Origin: Cupriavidus agavae
GTDB taxonomy: Bacteria; Pseudomonadota; Gammaproteobacteria; Burkholderiales; Burkholderiaceae
Direction: 5' to 3'
DNA: 64,000 bases
Assembly: GCF_004217045.1 (NCBI RefSeq)
Contig: NZ_SGXM01000012.1
Coordinates: 1 to 64,000, forward strand
The notes under the pieces were generated by a model that ran no database searches, was not told where the DNA came from, and saw nothing but the letters and a program-made list of their open reading frames with translations. The position numbers and the translations under genes were made by a program. Shown here piece after piece: positions 54,712-63,823 of the stretch (position 1 is its first letter; every line of letters starts with the position of its first letter).

Positions 54712-55364
54712 GACTGGCTCCCGGCAACCTCGGTGATCGCTTCGAGGATGTTCGAATAGGCGCCGCAGCGGCAGATGTTCCCGCTCATGCGCTCGCGGAT
54801 CTCGCCCGGCGAGACCTGCGGCCGCGCATTGAGGTCCGGGCTGACATGGCTGGGGATGCCCGCGCGGATTTCATCGAGCACGGCCACGGCCGAACAGATC
54901 TGGCCCGGCGTGCAGTAGCCGCACTGGTAGCCGTCGTGCTTCACGAACGCGACCTGCATCGGATGCATCCGCGTGGGCGAGCCGAGCCCTTCCACGGTCG
55001 TGATCCTGGCGCCCTCGTGCATCACCGCCAGCGTCAGGCAGGAGTTGATGCGGCGTCCGTCGACGATGACCGTGCAGGCGCCGCACTGGCCATGGTCGCA
55101 GCCCTTCTTGGTGCCGGTCAGGTGCAGGTGTTCGCGCAGCGCGTCGAGCAGCGTGGTGCGGGTGTCGAGCCGCAGCGCGTGGGTCTGGCCGTTGACCACC
55201 AATGAGACCTGGGCTGCCACGGGCGTGAGCGATGCCGGCGCCGTAGCGGCCGGAGCGGTCGCTGGCGTGGCCGCGCCAGCCGGCACGGCTGCCGCCGATA
55301 CGCTGGCCGCGCCAACCACCACGAACTCGCGCCGGGAAAGTCTGATGCCGCTGAATTCTTCCAT
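54708..55364 (-). CDS. paoA: aldehyde oxidoreductase 2Fe-2S subunit with Tat signal
   Basis: A 218-residue subunit (start at 55364, MEEFSGIRLSRREF, behind GAAAGGA). The SRREFVVVGAA motif is a twin-arginine signal, so the folded complex is exported to the periplasm. Two 2Fe-2S clusters are marked by GCDHGQCGACTV and by CGYCTPGQ plus CRCGAY. First gene of the operon. The 212-base region upstream should carry its promoter. Confidence 0.9.
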   Translation of the reverse strand: MEEFSGIRLSRREFVVVGAASVSAAAVPAGAATPATAPAATAPASLTPVAAQVSLVVNGQTHALRLDTRTTLLDALREHLHLTGTKKGCDHGQCGACTVIVDGRRINSCLTLAVMHEGARITTVEGLGSPTRMHPMQVAFVKHDGYQCGYCTPGQICSAVAVLDEIRAGIPSHVSPDLNARPQVSPGEIRERMSGNICRCGAYSNILEAITEVAGSQS

Positions 55365-55576
55365 CGTTGGATCCTTTCTGGCTTTTCGGGCTACAGGGGG
55401 ATGCAACGTGGCGAGACTTGCGCGTAGGAATTACACGGCCAATGCTGTGCCGTGCGGCAAAGGCCACACGATATGGGAGCTGCGGGGAGATTTGTCGCGC
55501 ACTCTGCACGTTGCGTGGCCGGAGAGGCGCACGAAGCGTGCCACCGGCCGTACGGGCCGGCGGTGCACAGGAGGAT

Positions 55577-56038
55577 TCAGCGGTAGCTGACGGTGACTTC
55601 GTTGCTGCGGCCCTGCAGCGTCGGCGCCATGAAGCCCTGGCCCGGCACGCGGTAGGCGAACACGAAACCCTTGGTGGCGTCGTCGCCGAGAAAGGCGTCG
55701 GTCTTGCCTTCCGCGCCGGGCAACAGCACGCAGCGGTCCGCATTGCAGAGATACGCCTGCATGTCCACGGGCGGCGTGCGGGTGAAGCTATAGCGCCAGC
55801 GCACCGACGTGATCTGGCCCGACGCCTGCGGCATGGTGGCGGCCGGAATCACCGGCGACGACAGCGTGCGCTGGCCCCGGTTGGCGATCTGCGGCGCCAT
55901 CGTCGAGGCGGTCCATGCATAGCGCGACCCGGACAGCTCGTAGGTTGCCTTCGTGAAGACCGGCGCCACGGTCTGCGCGCTTCCCGCTGCCGGGTGCAGC
56001 GCGCACAGAGCGCCGAGCGTGACCAGGGCGCGCCGCAT
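55577..56038 (-). CDS. flhE: flagellar protein FlhE
   Basis: A 153-residue periplasmic protein with a signal peptide (RRALVTLGALCALHPAAGSAQ). The segments VRWRYSFTRTPPVDMQAYLCNADRC and RSNEVTVSYR match the C-terminal domain of enteric FlhE, which prevents proton leakage through the flagellar export apparatus. Its start codon overlaps the fliA stop (ATGA), so it is the last gene of the flhB-flhA-flhF-flhG-fliA-flhE unit. In enterics it follows flhA directly. Confidence 0.85.
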   Translation of the reverse strand: MRRALVTLGALCALHPAAGSAQTVAPVFTKATYELSGSRYAWTASTMAPQIANRGQRTLSSPVIPAATMPQASGQITSVRWRYSFTRTPPVDMQAYLCNADRCVLLPGAEGKTDAFLGDDATKGFVFAYRVPGQGFMAPTLQGRSNEVTVSYR

Positions 56039-56754
56039 CACAGCATCCCGCGCAACTGGTTGCGCAGGCGCGTGATGGCCTGGCTGCGGATCTGGCACAC
56101 GCGCGATTCGGTCACTTCGAGCACCGCGCCGATTTCGCGCAGGTTCAGTTCCTGGTCGTAGCACAGCGACAGCACCAGCTTCTCGCGCTCGGGCAGCTTG
56201 TCGATGGCGCGGATCAGCGCCTCGCGCATGCCAGACTCCATCAGCACGGTCAGCGGGTTGCCGTCGTCGGTCACGCCGAGGTGCCGGTCCAGGAAGTCTT
56301 CCTCGCCCGAACGCTCGAAATCCTCGTAGTGCAGCAGCTGGCAGCCGTACACCTCGTTGAGCAGCTCCTGGTATTCATCCAGGGGCATGTCCAGCTCCTT
56401 GGCCACCTCCGAATCGATCGGGGTGCGGCCCAGCTTCTGTTCGAGCTGGCGCTGGGTGCGCTCGATCTTGCGCGTGAACTGGCGCAGGCTGCGCGACTGC
56501 CAGTCATTGGCGCGCACCTCGTCGAGCATGGCGCCCCGGATGCGCTGGCTGGCGTAGGTCTCGAACCGCGCGCCATGGTTGTCTTCATAACGCTTGGCCG
56601 CGTCGAGCAGGCCGATCATGCCGGCCTGGATCAGGTCGTCGATCTGTACGCTTGCGGGCAGCTTGGCCGCCAGTTGCAGCGCGATGCGCCGCACCAGTGG
56701 CGCGTGTGACTTGACCACGCCCGCCTGCTCGAGCTTTCCCTGAATCGTGTACAT
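56038..56754 (-). CDS. fliA: flagellar sigma factor FliA (sigma-28)
   Basis: A 238-residue sigma factor with region 2 (DLIQAGMIGLLDAAKRYEDNHG), region 3 and region 4 (LNLREIGAVLEVTESRVCQI) typical of the flagellar sigma. It directs late flagellar genes such as flgM, whose sigma-28 promoter lies in this window, and is held inactive by FlgM. It starts 111 bases after the end of flhG and is coupled to flhE by a start/stop overlap. Confidence 0.97.
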   Translation of the reverse strand: MYTIQGKLEQAGVVKSHAPLVRRIALQLAAKLPASVQIDDLIQAGMIGLLDAAKRYEDNHGARFETYASQRIRGAMLDEVRANDWQSRSLRQFTRKIERTQRQLEQKLGRTPIDSEVAKELDMPLDEYQELLNEVYGCQLLHYEDFERSGEEDFLDRHLGVTDDGNPLTVLMESGMREALIRAIDKLPEREKLVLSLCYDQELNLREIGAVLEVTESRVCQIRSQAITRLRNQLRGML

Positions 56755-56865
56755 GGTGGAACTCTTTGTGAATGCTGTCTGTTTGTGCCAGGGCCGTCGA
56801 AAGACGTGTGGCGGCCGCTGGCTGGCTGAGTTTCCGGTCTTGTCAGGACTTCTTGTTCTTCGCGA

Positions 56866-57690
56866 TCACGCGGGAACGGCCGAGGCCGTTCCCTGGGGCA
56901 CCGCTTCGTGGCGCAGCGGCCAGGCGCCGGTACGGCTGGCGATATGCCGCAACGCACCGGTGGCCGCGGCGGCGGGGTACGCCTCCACCACGCAGCGTCC
57001 CAGCTGGAGCGCACGCGCCACCAGCGGATCCATCGGCAGATGCCCTGCCAGGCTGGCCTCCACGCCCAGGTACTGGCTCGCCGTGCGAGCCAGGTTGCGC
57101 GCGAGGGCCGTCACCGTCCCTTCCGCCGTCGCAAGATTGACGACGAGCTGGAACTGACGGCATGCGTATTCATGGTGCAGCCGCTTGATGCATGCGTAGG
57201 CTGCGGTAATCGAATTGGCTTCCGGCCGCACCACGATCACCACGTTGTGCGCGGTGGCGGCGAGCGGCGACAGCGCGCCAGTGGCGTCGCGCCGCGCATC
57301 GACGATCACGGTGCGCAGGTCGGCCCACTGGCCCTGCAGTGCCGCTTCGTCGAGCCGCTGGCCCGGCGCCATGGCGCCAGCCGGCAGCACGGCGATGCCG
57401 CTCGCGGCACGCGTGCCGATGGCCGCGGCCAGGCCGGCCCGCCCGGCCAGCACGTCGGCGCACGTGGCCGTCGGCACAGCGCCGGAGAGCCGCGTGGCGC
57501 GCGCGCCGAACGTGTCCTCGTCGACCAGCATGACGCGCTCGCCCTGCATGGCCAGCGCATTGGCCAGCCCAAGCGCCACCGTGGTGGTGCCGGCGCCAGA
57601 GTCGGCGCCCACCACTGCAATCCGCCGGGTGACGCGCGGCGCCAACAGGCGGCGCAGGCTTTCGGCCTGATCGGAAGCCATCGGATTCAA
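56866..57690 (-). CDS. flhG: FlhG/FleN-like MinD-family protein with a degenerate P-loop
   Basis: A 274-residue ParA/MinD-type protein encoded directly after flhF, as is usual for flagellar number regulators. The N-terminal DQAESLRRLL is the conserved FlhG helix that stimulates the FlhF GTPase. The expected P-loop KGGxGKT reads ADSGAGTTT: both key lysines are absent; switch-region residues also differ (VIVDARRDATG). ATP hydrolysis is therefore doubtful, although nucleotide binding may remain. Similar lysine-poor P-loops occur, as I recall, in other Burkholderiales FlhG proteins. It lies 3 bases after flhF ends. Confidence 0.85.
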   Translation of the reverse strand: MNPMASDQAESLRRLLAPRVTRRIAVVGADSGAGTTTVALGLANALAMQGERVMLVDEDTFGARATRLSGAVPTATCADVLAGRAGLAAAIGTRAASGIAVLPAGAMAPGQRLDEAALQGQWADLRTVIVDARRDATGALSPLAATAHNVVIVVRPEANSITAAYACIKRLHHEYACRQFQLVVNLATAEGTVTALARNLARTASQYLGVEASLAGHLPMDPLVARALQLGRCVVEAYPAAAATGALRHIASRTGAWPLRHEAVPQGTASAVPA

Positions 57691-57693
57691 GGC

Positions 57694-60249
57694 TTACTCC
57701 TCTGCGGCCGCGAACTGCGGCAGCGCTTCCATGGCTTCCATGGCCTGCATCGCGTGCAGGGCGGACTCCGACGGCTCGTCGGCGAGGTGCGCGGCAGGCG
57801 CGTCATCGACCTGAGCCGGCGCGGCGTTACGGCCCGGATAGTTCTCGAGCACATCCAGCAGCGCCAGCAGGCGGCCCATGCCTTCGTTGAGCACGGTGCC
57901 TGCGACCGGCGCGTTGACGCGAGCCGAGGCACGGCCGGCCAGACGCGACAGGAATGCCGGAGCAGTGGGGGTCGGCGCATGTTGCAGGCGCAGCGTGGTC
58001 AGGCCCAGTTGCAGCGATGCCAGGCTCGTGCCGAGCGCGGCCTCGTCGTCGCCGGGCTGTGCGAAATGCTCCATCGCATGGCGCAGCGTGCGGAACTGCT
58101 CCTCGGCGGCCAGCGTCCATTGCGACCAGCGTGCCACCTGTGCGGCCACATCGGCCAGCGCGGGATCGCACAGCAGGTAGTCCACCGACAGCATCTCGCC
58201 GGTCTGGCGGTCCACCAGGCGCGACACCACGAGGCAGGCTTCGCTGCCCACCTCGCCGGCACCGCGCTGGCGCGCCGCCGTGCGGACCTGGCCGTCCGGA
58301 ATGCGGACGATGCCGTGCGCGAGCCAGTGCACGGCGTCACGCTCGCGGTGGAGCACGTCGCCGATGGCGTGGAACGTCAGCGTGTCGGCGATCGTATCGA
58401 GCTTGTTGGCCTGGCCATCGGCAATCACGCGCGTGGTCTTGCGCGTGCCAGCCACCCAGCGCTCGCCCAGTTGCTGCCAGCGGGCCAGCGTGGCCGGCGT
58501 GGGCAGCGACGAGACCAGATTCACGACCGTGCGGGCCGCGGCCAGCGTGCTGCGCACGGTGGCGGCCTCGGCATCTGCCTCGGCTTCGGCGATCGACTGG
58601 CGCGCACGCGTGGCGGGCACCACGGTGGTGGCCAGCGGCATGCCGTCACGGTCGGCCAGCCACAGCGTGTGCTGCATCATCTGCGGCGCGCGGCGGCCCT
58701 GCACGGCGTGCGCGGCGTTGTGCGTGACGGCCAGCACGTAGCGCTCGCAGGCGCGGCTGGCTTCGCGGCACATCGTCAGGCGCACCTGCTGGGCCATCGG
58801 GCGCAGCGCGGTGGCACCGGCCGTGCGCTGCAGCCAGAGCTGGCGGGCCAGCTCGAAGCCATAGCGTTCGGTATTCAGTTCTTCCACGCAGACGCCCACG
58901 GCGCTGGCGCTGTCGGTCAGCGAGCGCAGTACGTCATCGGCGCCGCTGCGCTCGGCCTGGCGCGGGGCTGCGGCTTCGGCGCTGGCGGCCTGGCGGCGCG
59001 CCACGTCGACGTCATTGAACAGCGAGCCACGGCGCGGGGTCAGGAAGGCACGCTCCACGAGCGCGCCGGCCTGTGCCAGTTCCAGGTGTTCGGGCACGCG
59101 CTGGCCGGTGGACGCGTAGTACACCGGCAGGCGGTGGCGGATCACCACGTCGAGCACGGAACCCAGGTGCGTGGCTTCGTCGAGCTTGCTGATGATGCAG
59201 CCGTCGATGCCGCCGGCCGCGCCGGCTGCGTCGTTGCGGTACGCGTGCACCACCTCGTTGAGCGTATCGCCGTGCGCGGCGCCGTTGAGCAGCAGCACGC
59301 GCTGCATCGGCGCCTGCACGCCGGCCAGCATCGCGATCTGGTCAGACAGGCTGCGGTCGCGCTGGCTCATGCCCACCGTGTCGATGATGACCAGGTGCTT
59401 GTCCTTCATGGCCGACAGCGCGAAGCGCAGGTCCGCCGCATCCTTGACCGCGTGCACCGGCACGCCGAGGATGTCGCCGTAGATGCGCAGCTGTTCGTGC
59501 GCGCCGATCCGGAAGCGGTCGGTCGTCAGCAGCGCCAGGCTTTGCGGGCCGTGGCGCAGCACGAAGCGCGCGGCCAGCTTGGCCGTGGTGGTGGTCTTGC
59601 CCACGCCGGTCGGGCCGATCAGCGCCAGCACGCCGCCCTGGGCAAACAGTGAATCCTCGTTCTCCAGCACGGGAACCTTGCTGGCCAGTTCGGCGCGAAT
59701 CCACGCCATGGCCGCGGGGCGGTCGGTGCCCACCGGCAGGCGCGCCAGCAGCGTGCGCGACAGCTGGCCCGAGAAGCCGGCGTTGATCAGCCATTCGAAC
59801 AGCGACTCGCGCAGCGGATCGCCGGCAGCCACGCCCGGCGCGCTCTGGCCCAGGCCGGCGAACTGCCGCTCCAGCAGCGAGCGCATCGACGCCAGCTCGC
59901 CGCGCAGGTCGCCCAGGCCGGTGTCGTCGGCGCCGGACAGCGGCGCGGTGGCGGCGAACGCATGCGGTGCGGACAGCGCGGCGGCCAGCGGCGCCGCCGA
60001 CGGATAGGTATCGTGCACGGCTGCCATCATCGGCAGCGCCGCGGCCATCGGCTCGCGCACCGGCGCGGCAGCCTGGTAGACCGGGGCGCTGGCGCTGACC
60101 GCGCCGAGATCGGTGTCGCGCATGGCCACGATCTCCACGCCGCCTTCGATGGAGCGGTTCGACAGCACCACGGCGTCGGGACCCATGGCCTCACGCACCT
60201 TGCGCATCGCTTCGCGGCCATTGGCCGCCACAAACTTTGCCACGCTCAT
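57694..60249 (-). CDS. flhF: flagellar SRP-family GTPase FlhF with a long C-terminal extension
   Basis: An 851-residue protein. Residues about 1-60 (SVAKFVAANGREAMRKVREAMG) are the FlhF basic domain. The NG GTPase domain runs about 130-415, with P-loop GPTGVGKTTTTAKLAARF near 210, DTVGMSQRD and SKLDEATHLG. The rest, about 415-851, is not part of ordinary FlhF (usually 350-500 residues); it contains repeated soluble alpha/beta segments and ends in an acidic Ala/Met-rich tail. FlhF places flagella at the pole in many bacteria. It starts 10 bases after flhA ends. Confidence 0.93.
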   Translation of the reverse strand: MSVAKFVAANGREAMRKVREAMGPDAVVLSNRSIEGGVEIVAMRDTDLGAVSASAPVYQAAAPVREPMAAALPMMAAVHDTYPSAAPLAAALSAPHAFAATAPLSGADDTGLGDLRGELASMRSLLERQFAGLGQSAPGVAAGDPLRESLFEWLINAGFSGQLSRTLLARLPVGTDRPAAMAWIRAELASKVPVLENEDSLFAQGGVLALIGPTGVGKTTTTAKLAARFVLRHGPQSLALLTTDRFRIGAHEQLRIYGDILGVPVHAVKDAADLRFALSAMKDKHLVIIDTVGMSQRDRSLSDQIAMLAGVQAPMQRVLLLNGAAHGDTLNEVVHAYRNDAAGAAGGIDGCIISKLDEATHLGSVLDVVIRHRLPVYYASTGQRVPEHLELAQAGALVERAFLTPRRGSLFNDVDVARRQAASAEAAAPRQAERSGADDVLRSLTDSASAVGVCVEELNTERYGFELARQLWLQRTAGATALRPMAQQVRLTMCREASRACERYVLAVTHNAAHAVQGRRAPQMMQHTLWLADRDGMPLATTVVPATRARQSIAEAEADAEAATVRSTLAAARTVVNLVSSLPTPATLARWQQLGERWVAGTRKTTRVIADGQANKLDTIADTLTFHAIGDVLHRERDAVHWLAHGIVRIPDGQVRTAARQRGAGEVGSEACLVVSRLVDRQTGEMLSVDYLLCDPALADVAAQVARWSQWTLAAEEQFRTLRHAMEHFAQPGDDEAALGTSLASLQLGLTTLRLQHAPTPTAPAFLSRLAGRASARVNAPVAGTVLNEGMGRLLALLDVLENYPGRNAAPAQVDDAPAAHLADEPSESALHAMQAMEAMEALPQFAAAEE

Positions 60250-60259
60250 GATTCAGTCC

Positions 60260-62350
60260 TTACGCTGCACCGCCGATCATGGCGGTAATGCGGATGTTGC
60301 GGTTGTCGGGTACTTCGGCGTGCGACAGCACCTTCAGTTGCGGCAGGGTGCGACGCAGGAAGCGCGCCATCAGCGTGCGCAGCGGCGCCGGCACCAGCAG
60401 CACCGGATCGAGGCCCATCTGCTCCTGGCGCACCACGGCGCCCTGTGCCTGCTGCAGCAGCGCATCGGCCAGGCCCGGCTCGATGCCGCCGCCGTTGACC
60501 ATGGCCTGCGACAGCACCCGCTCCAGCCCGGCGTCGAGGCCAATCACCTGCATGTCGGCGTTGTTCGGGAACAGCTGCTGCGTGATGGCGCGGCCCAGCG
60601 CCACGCGCACCAGCGTGGTCAGCTCGGACGGATCGCTGATCTTCGGCGCCTGCTCGGCCACCACGTCGAGGATGGTGCGCATGTCGCGGATCGCCACGCC
60701 TTCGTCCAGCAGGTTCTGCAACACCTTCTGCAGGCCTGTCAGCGAGATCGTCTTCGGCACCAGGTCTTCGGTCAGCTTCGGCGCTTCCTTGCCGATGCGG
60801 TCCAGCAGCGACTGCACTTCCTGGCGGCCCAGCAGTTCGGACGCATGCATCTGGATCAGGTGGTTCAGGTGCGTGGCCACCACGGTGCTGGCATCCACCA
60901 CCGTGTAGCCGTACGCCTGCGCCTGCTCCTTGAGGTTGGCGTCGATCCACACGGCCGGCAGGCCGAACGCCGGATCGCGCGTGACCGCGCCCTGCAGCGT
61001 GCCGCTGACCTGGCCCGGATTGATGGCCATCCACTGGCCGGGGTTGGCCTCGCCGCTGCCGATCTCCACGCCCTTGAGCGTGATGCGGTAGGCGTTGGGC
61101 TTCAGTTCGAGGTTGTCGCGGATGTGCACCACCGGCACCAGGAAGCCGATGTCCTGCGCGATCTTCTTGCGGATGCTCTTGATGCGGCCCAGCAGTTCGC
61201 CGTTCTGGCCGCGGTCCACCAGCGTGATCAGGCGATAGCCCACTTCCATGCCGAGCGGGTCCACCATCGTGACGTCTTCCCAGGTGGCTTCCGCCGCCTC
61301 GGCCGCCACGGCCGGCTTGCGCTCTTCCTTGGCCTTGGTTTCGGTGGCCTGGACCTCGCGCTTGCTCATGTGCCGGCCCAGCCAGATCAGGCCGCCGGCC
61401 AGCAGCAGGAACGCGAAATGCGGCATGCCCGGGATCAGGCCCATCAGGCCGATGATCGCGGCGGTGATGTACATCACACGCGGGTTCGAGAACAGCTGGC
61501 CCGTCAGTTGCTGGCCCACGTCCTGCTCGTTCGAGACGCGCGACACGATCACACCGGCCGCCGTGGAGATCACCAGCGCCGGAATCTGCGCCACGAGGCC
61601 GTCACCGATGGTCAGCAGCGTGTAGTTGTGCACGGCGGTGCCAAAGTCCAGGTCGTGCTGGACCATGCCGACCACCATGCCGGCGGCCACGTTGATGAAC
61701 ATGATCAGCAGGCCGGCGATGGCGTCGCCGCGCACGAACTTCGAGGCACCGTCCATCGCGCCATAGAAGTCGGATTCCTGTGCCACCTCGGCGCGGCGCT
61801 TGCGGGCGCCTTCCTCGTTGATCAGGCCGGCGTTCAGGTCGGCGTCGATGGCCATCTGCTTGCCGGGCATGGCGTCGAGCATGAAGCGCGCGCCAACTTC
61901 GGCAATACGGCCGGCACCCTTGGTAATCACCATGAAGTTGATCACCACGAGGATGGCGAACACCACGATACCGACCGCGAAGTTGCCGCCCACCAGGAAG
62001 TGGCCGAAGGCTTCGATCACCTTGCCGGCGGCGTCCGGGCCGGTGTGGCCCTCCAGCAGCACCACGCGGGTGGAGGCCACGTTCAGCGACAGGCGCAGCA
62101 GCGTGGAGAACAGCAGCACGGCCGGAAACGCGGCGAAGTCCAGCGGGCGCTGCGTATACATGCCCACCAGCAGCACCATGATGGCCAGCGCGATATTGAA
62201 CGTGAACAGCAGGTCCAGGATGAACGGCGGCAGCGGCAGGATCATCATGCCGAGGATCATGACGATCAGCAGCGGACCCGCCAGCGCCTTCATCTGGGCG
62301 CCACCGCGCATCATCGCGGGCAGGTTGAAGAGATTGGTCAGGGCGTTCAT
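60260..62350 (-). CDS. flhA: flagellar export apparatus protein FlhA
   Basis: A 696-residue inner-membrane protein of standard length, with about eight membrane helices in the first 330 residues, including GPLLIVMILGMMILPLPPFI, and the FHIPEP-family motifs, then a cytoplasmic ring-forming domain. It is the core of the flagellar type III export gate. Its start overlaps the flhB stop by two bases. Confidence 0.97.
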   Translation of the reverse strand: MNALTNLFNLPAMMRGGAQMKALAGPLLIVMILGMMILPLPPFILDLLFTFNIALAIMVLLVGMYTQRPLDFAAFPAVLLFSTLLRLSLNVASTRVVLLEGHTGPDAAGKVIEAFGHFLVGGNFAVGIVVFAILVVINFMVITKGAGRIAEVGARFMLDAMPGKQMAIDADLNAGLINEEGARKRRAEVAQESDFYGAMDGASKFVRGDAIAGLLIMFINVAAGMVVGMVQHDLDFGTAVHNYTLLTIGDGLVAQIPALVISTAAGVIVSRVSNEQDVGQQLTGQLFSNPRVMYITAAIIGLMGLIPGMPHFAFLLLAGGLIWLGRHMSKREVQATETKAKEERKPAVAAEAAEATWEDVTMVDPLGMEVGYRLITLVDRGQNGELLGRIKSIRKKIAQDIGFLVPVVHIRDNLELKPNAYRITLKGVEIGSGEANPGQWMAINPGQVSGTLQGAVTRDPAFGLPAVWIDANLKEQAQAYGYTVVDASTVVATHLNHLIQMHASELLGRQEVQSLLDRIGKEAPKLTEDLVPKTISLTGLQKVLQNLLDEGVAIRDMRTILDVVAEQAPKISDPSELTTLVRVALGRAITQQLFPNNADMQVIGLDAGLERVLSQAMVNGGGIEPGLADALLQQAQGAVVRQEQMGLDPVLLVPAPLRTLMARFLRRTLPQLKVLSHAEVPDNRNIRITAMIGGAA

Positions 62351-63492
62351 GCGCGGCTTTCCGGTACGGCGAGTTCATCGGGCACAGCCAGGTCCGACGG
62401 CGCGTCGGGCTGCGGTCCATAGCTGTAATGCCAGTTCTTCAGTTGAAACACCCAGGCCAGGAGTTCAGCCACGGCGGTATACAGACCCGCCGGGATTTCA
62501 TGGCCCAGTTCCACGTGCCGGTGCAGCGCCCGCGCCAGCGGCGGAGCGGACAGCACCGGTACGCGATGCTCGGCGGCCAGCTCGCGGATGCGGGCGGCCA
62601 CCTCGTCGGTACCCTTGGCCACGACGCGCGGCGCATTCCAGCCCCCTTTTTCGTCGTAGCGCAGCGCCACGGCGAAGTGGGTGGGGTTGGTCACCACCAC
62701 GTCCGCCTTTGGCACCTCGGTCATCATCCGGCGGCGCGCCATGGCGCGCTGTTGCTGGCGGATACGGCCCTTGACGTGCGGATCGCCGTCGGTTTCCTTC
62801 ATCTCCTGCTTGACCTCTTCCTTGGTCATGCGCAGTTTCTTGTAGTACTCCCAGAGCTGCCAGGGCACGTCCAGCGCCACTACCAGCAGCAGCGAGCCGG
62901 CCACGATTCCGCACACGTACAGCACGATCTCCATCGTGTGCAGCATGGCCTCTTCCACCGGCGCGCTCATCAGCGCGATGGCCTCTGGCAGCTTGCGCCA
63001 GACCATCCAGCCGCCCACGCAGCCCACCAGCGCCGACTTGGCGATGGCCTTGGTCAATTCCACCAGCGAGTGCGCCGAGAACATGCGGCCCAGGCCGGAC
63101 AGCGGCGACAGGCGCTTGAAATCGGGCATGAACGACTTGGTCGAGAAGATCCAGCCGCCCAGCGCCAGCGGCGCCACCAGCGCCGCCACGCCGAACATCA
63201 GCAGCAGCGGCATGAATGCCAGCAGCGCGTCGAAGATCGCCATGGCGAACTGCGACAGCATCCGGTTGGTATCGAATGCGGTGGCCGGCTCGAACGCCAG
63301 GCTGCCGTGCATGACCGCGTTGAGCTTGCGCCCCAGCGTGCCACCCATGGTCCAGAGCCCGATCACGCCGGTCATCAGCATCACGAACGTGCCGAGCTCG
63401 CGCGAACGCACAACCTGCCCCTCCTCGCGCGCCTTTTCGAGGCGCCGGGGTGAGGCGGGTTCGGTTTTTTCGAGATCGCTTTCCTCGGACAT
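62347..63492 (-). CDS. flhB: flagellar export switch protein FlhB
   Basis: A 381-residue protein (start MSEESDLEKTEPASPRRLEKAREEG at 63492). Four membrane helices lie between about 30 and 210; then the autocleavage site NPTH occurs in VVTNPTHFAVAL near residue 268. Cleavage there switches export from hook to filament substrates. First gene of the flhB-flhA-flhF-flhG-fliA-flhE unit; its stop overlaps the flhA start. Confidence 0.97.
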   Translation of the reverse strand: MSEESDLEKTEPASPRRLEKAREEGQVVRSRELGTFVMLMTGVIGLWTMGGTLGRKLNAVMHGSLAFEPATAFDTNRMLSQFAMAIFDALLAFMPLLLMFGVAALVAPLALGGWIFSTKSFMPDFKRLSPLSGLGRMFSAHSLVELTKAIAKSALVGCVGGWMVWRKLPEAIALMSAPVEEAMLHTMEIVLYVCGIVAGSLLLVVALDVPWQLWEYYKKLRMTKEEVKQEMKETDGDPHVKGRIRQQQRAMARRRMMTEVPKADVVVTNPTHFAVALRYDEKGGWNAPRVVAKGTDEVAARIRELAAEHRVPVLSAPPLARALHRHVELGHEIPAGLYTAVAELLAWVFQLKNWHYSYGPQPDAPSDLAVPDELAVPESRA

Positions 63493-63823
63493 GAATGCTC
63501 CAGTACGACGCGCGCGCACGGCACTTCGTCACCGAGGATTATCAAATCCCGGACTGGAAAGCATTGGGGGGAAAAGGCGGGGAAACAGGTGCCTGTTTCA
63601 GGAATGAAGGGGGCAGCGGAAATAACGGCCCAGGGGGTGCGATCTTTAGAGCCGGATCGCCGATTTTGTGACGTTTGTGACGGATATCAGGCCGATTTGG
63701 CCGGAATCCGACCGCATGATGGCACGTTTCGGCGGTGAACTCCGGGAGATAAGCGGCCAGTTTCGCAGGGTTGCGCGGGCGGTGGGCCCGCGCCGGGCAC
63801 CCTGCGTATACATATAGATGCGC
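63493..63823. other. intergenic region upstream of flhB
   Basis: Between the flhB start and the stop of the partial minus-strand gene at the window edge no gene is seen. It should contain the promoter of the flhB operon, but I cannot assign -35/-10 or FlhDC boxes. The frames present are Arg/Pro-rich shadows. Confidence 0.45.

Noticed and set aside
56908..59652. 914-residue plus-strand open frame
   Set aside because: Antisense of flhG and flhF; His/Arg/Gly-rich shadow.
60113..62422. 769-residue plus-strand open frame
   Set aside because: Antisense of flhA; shadow composition.
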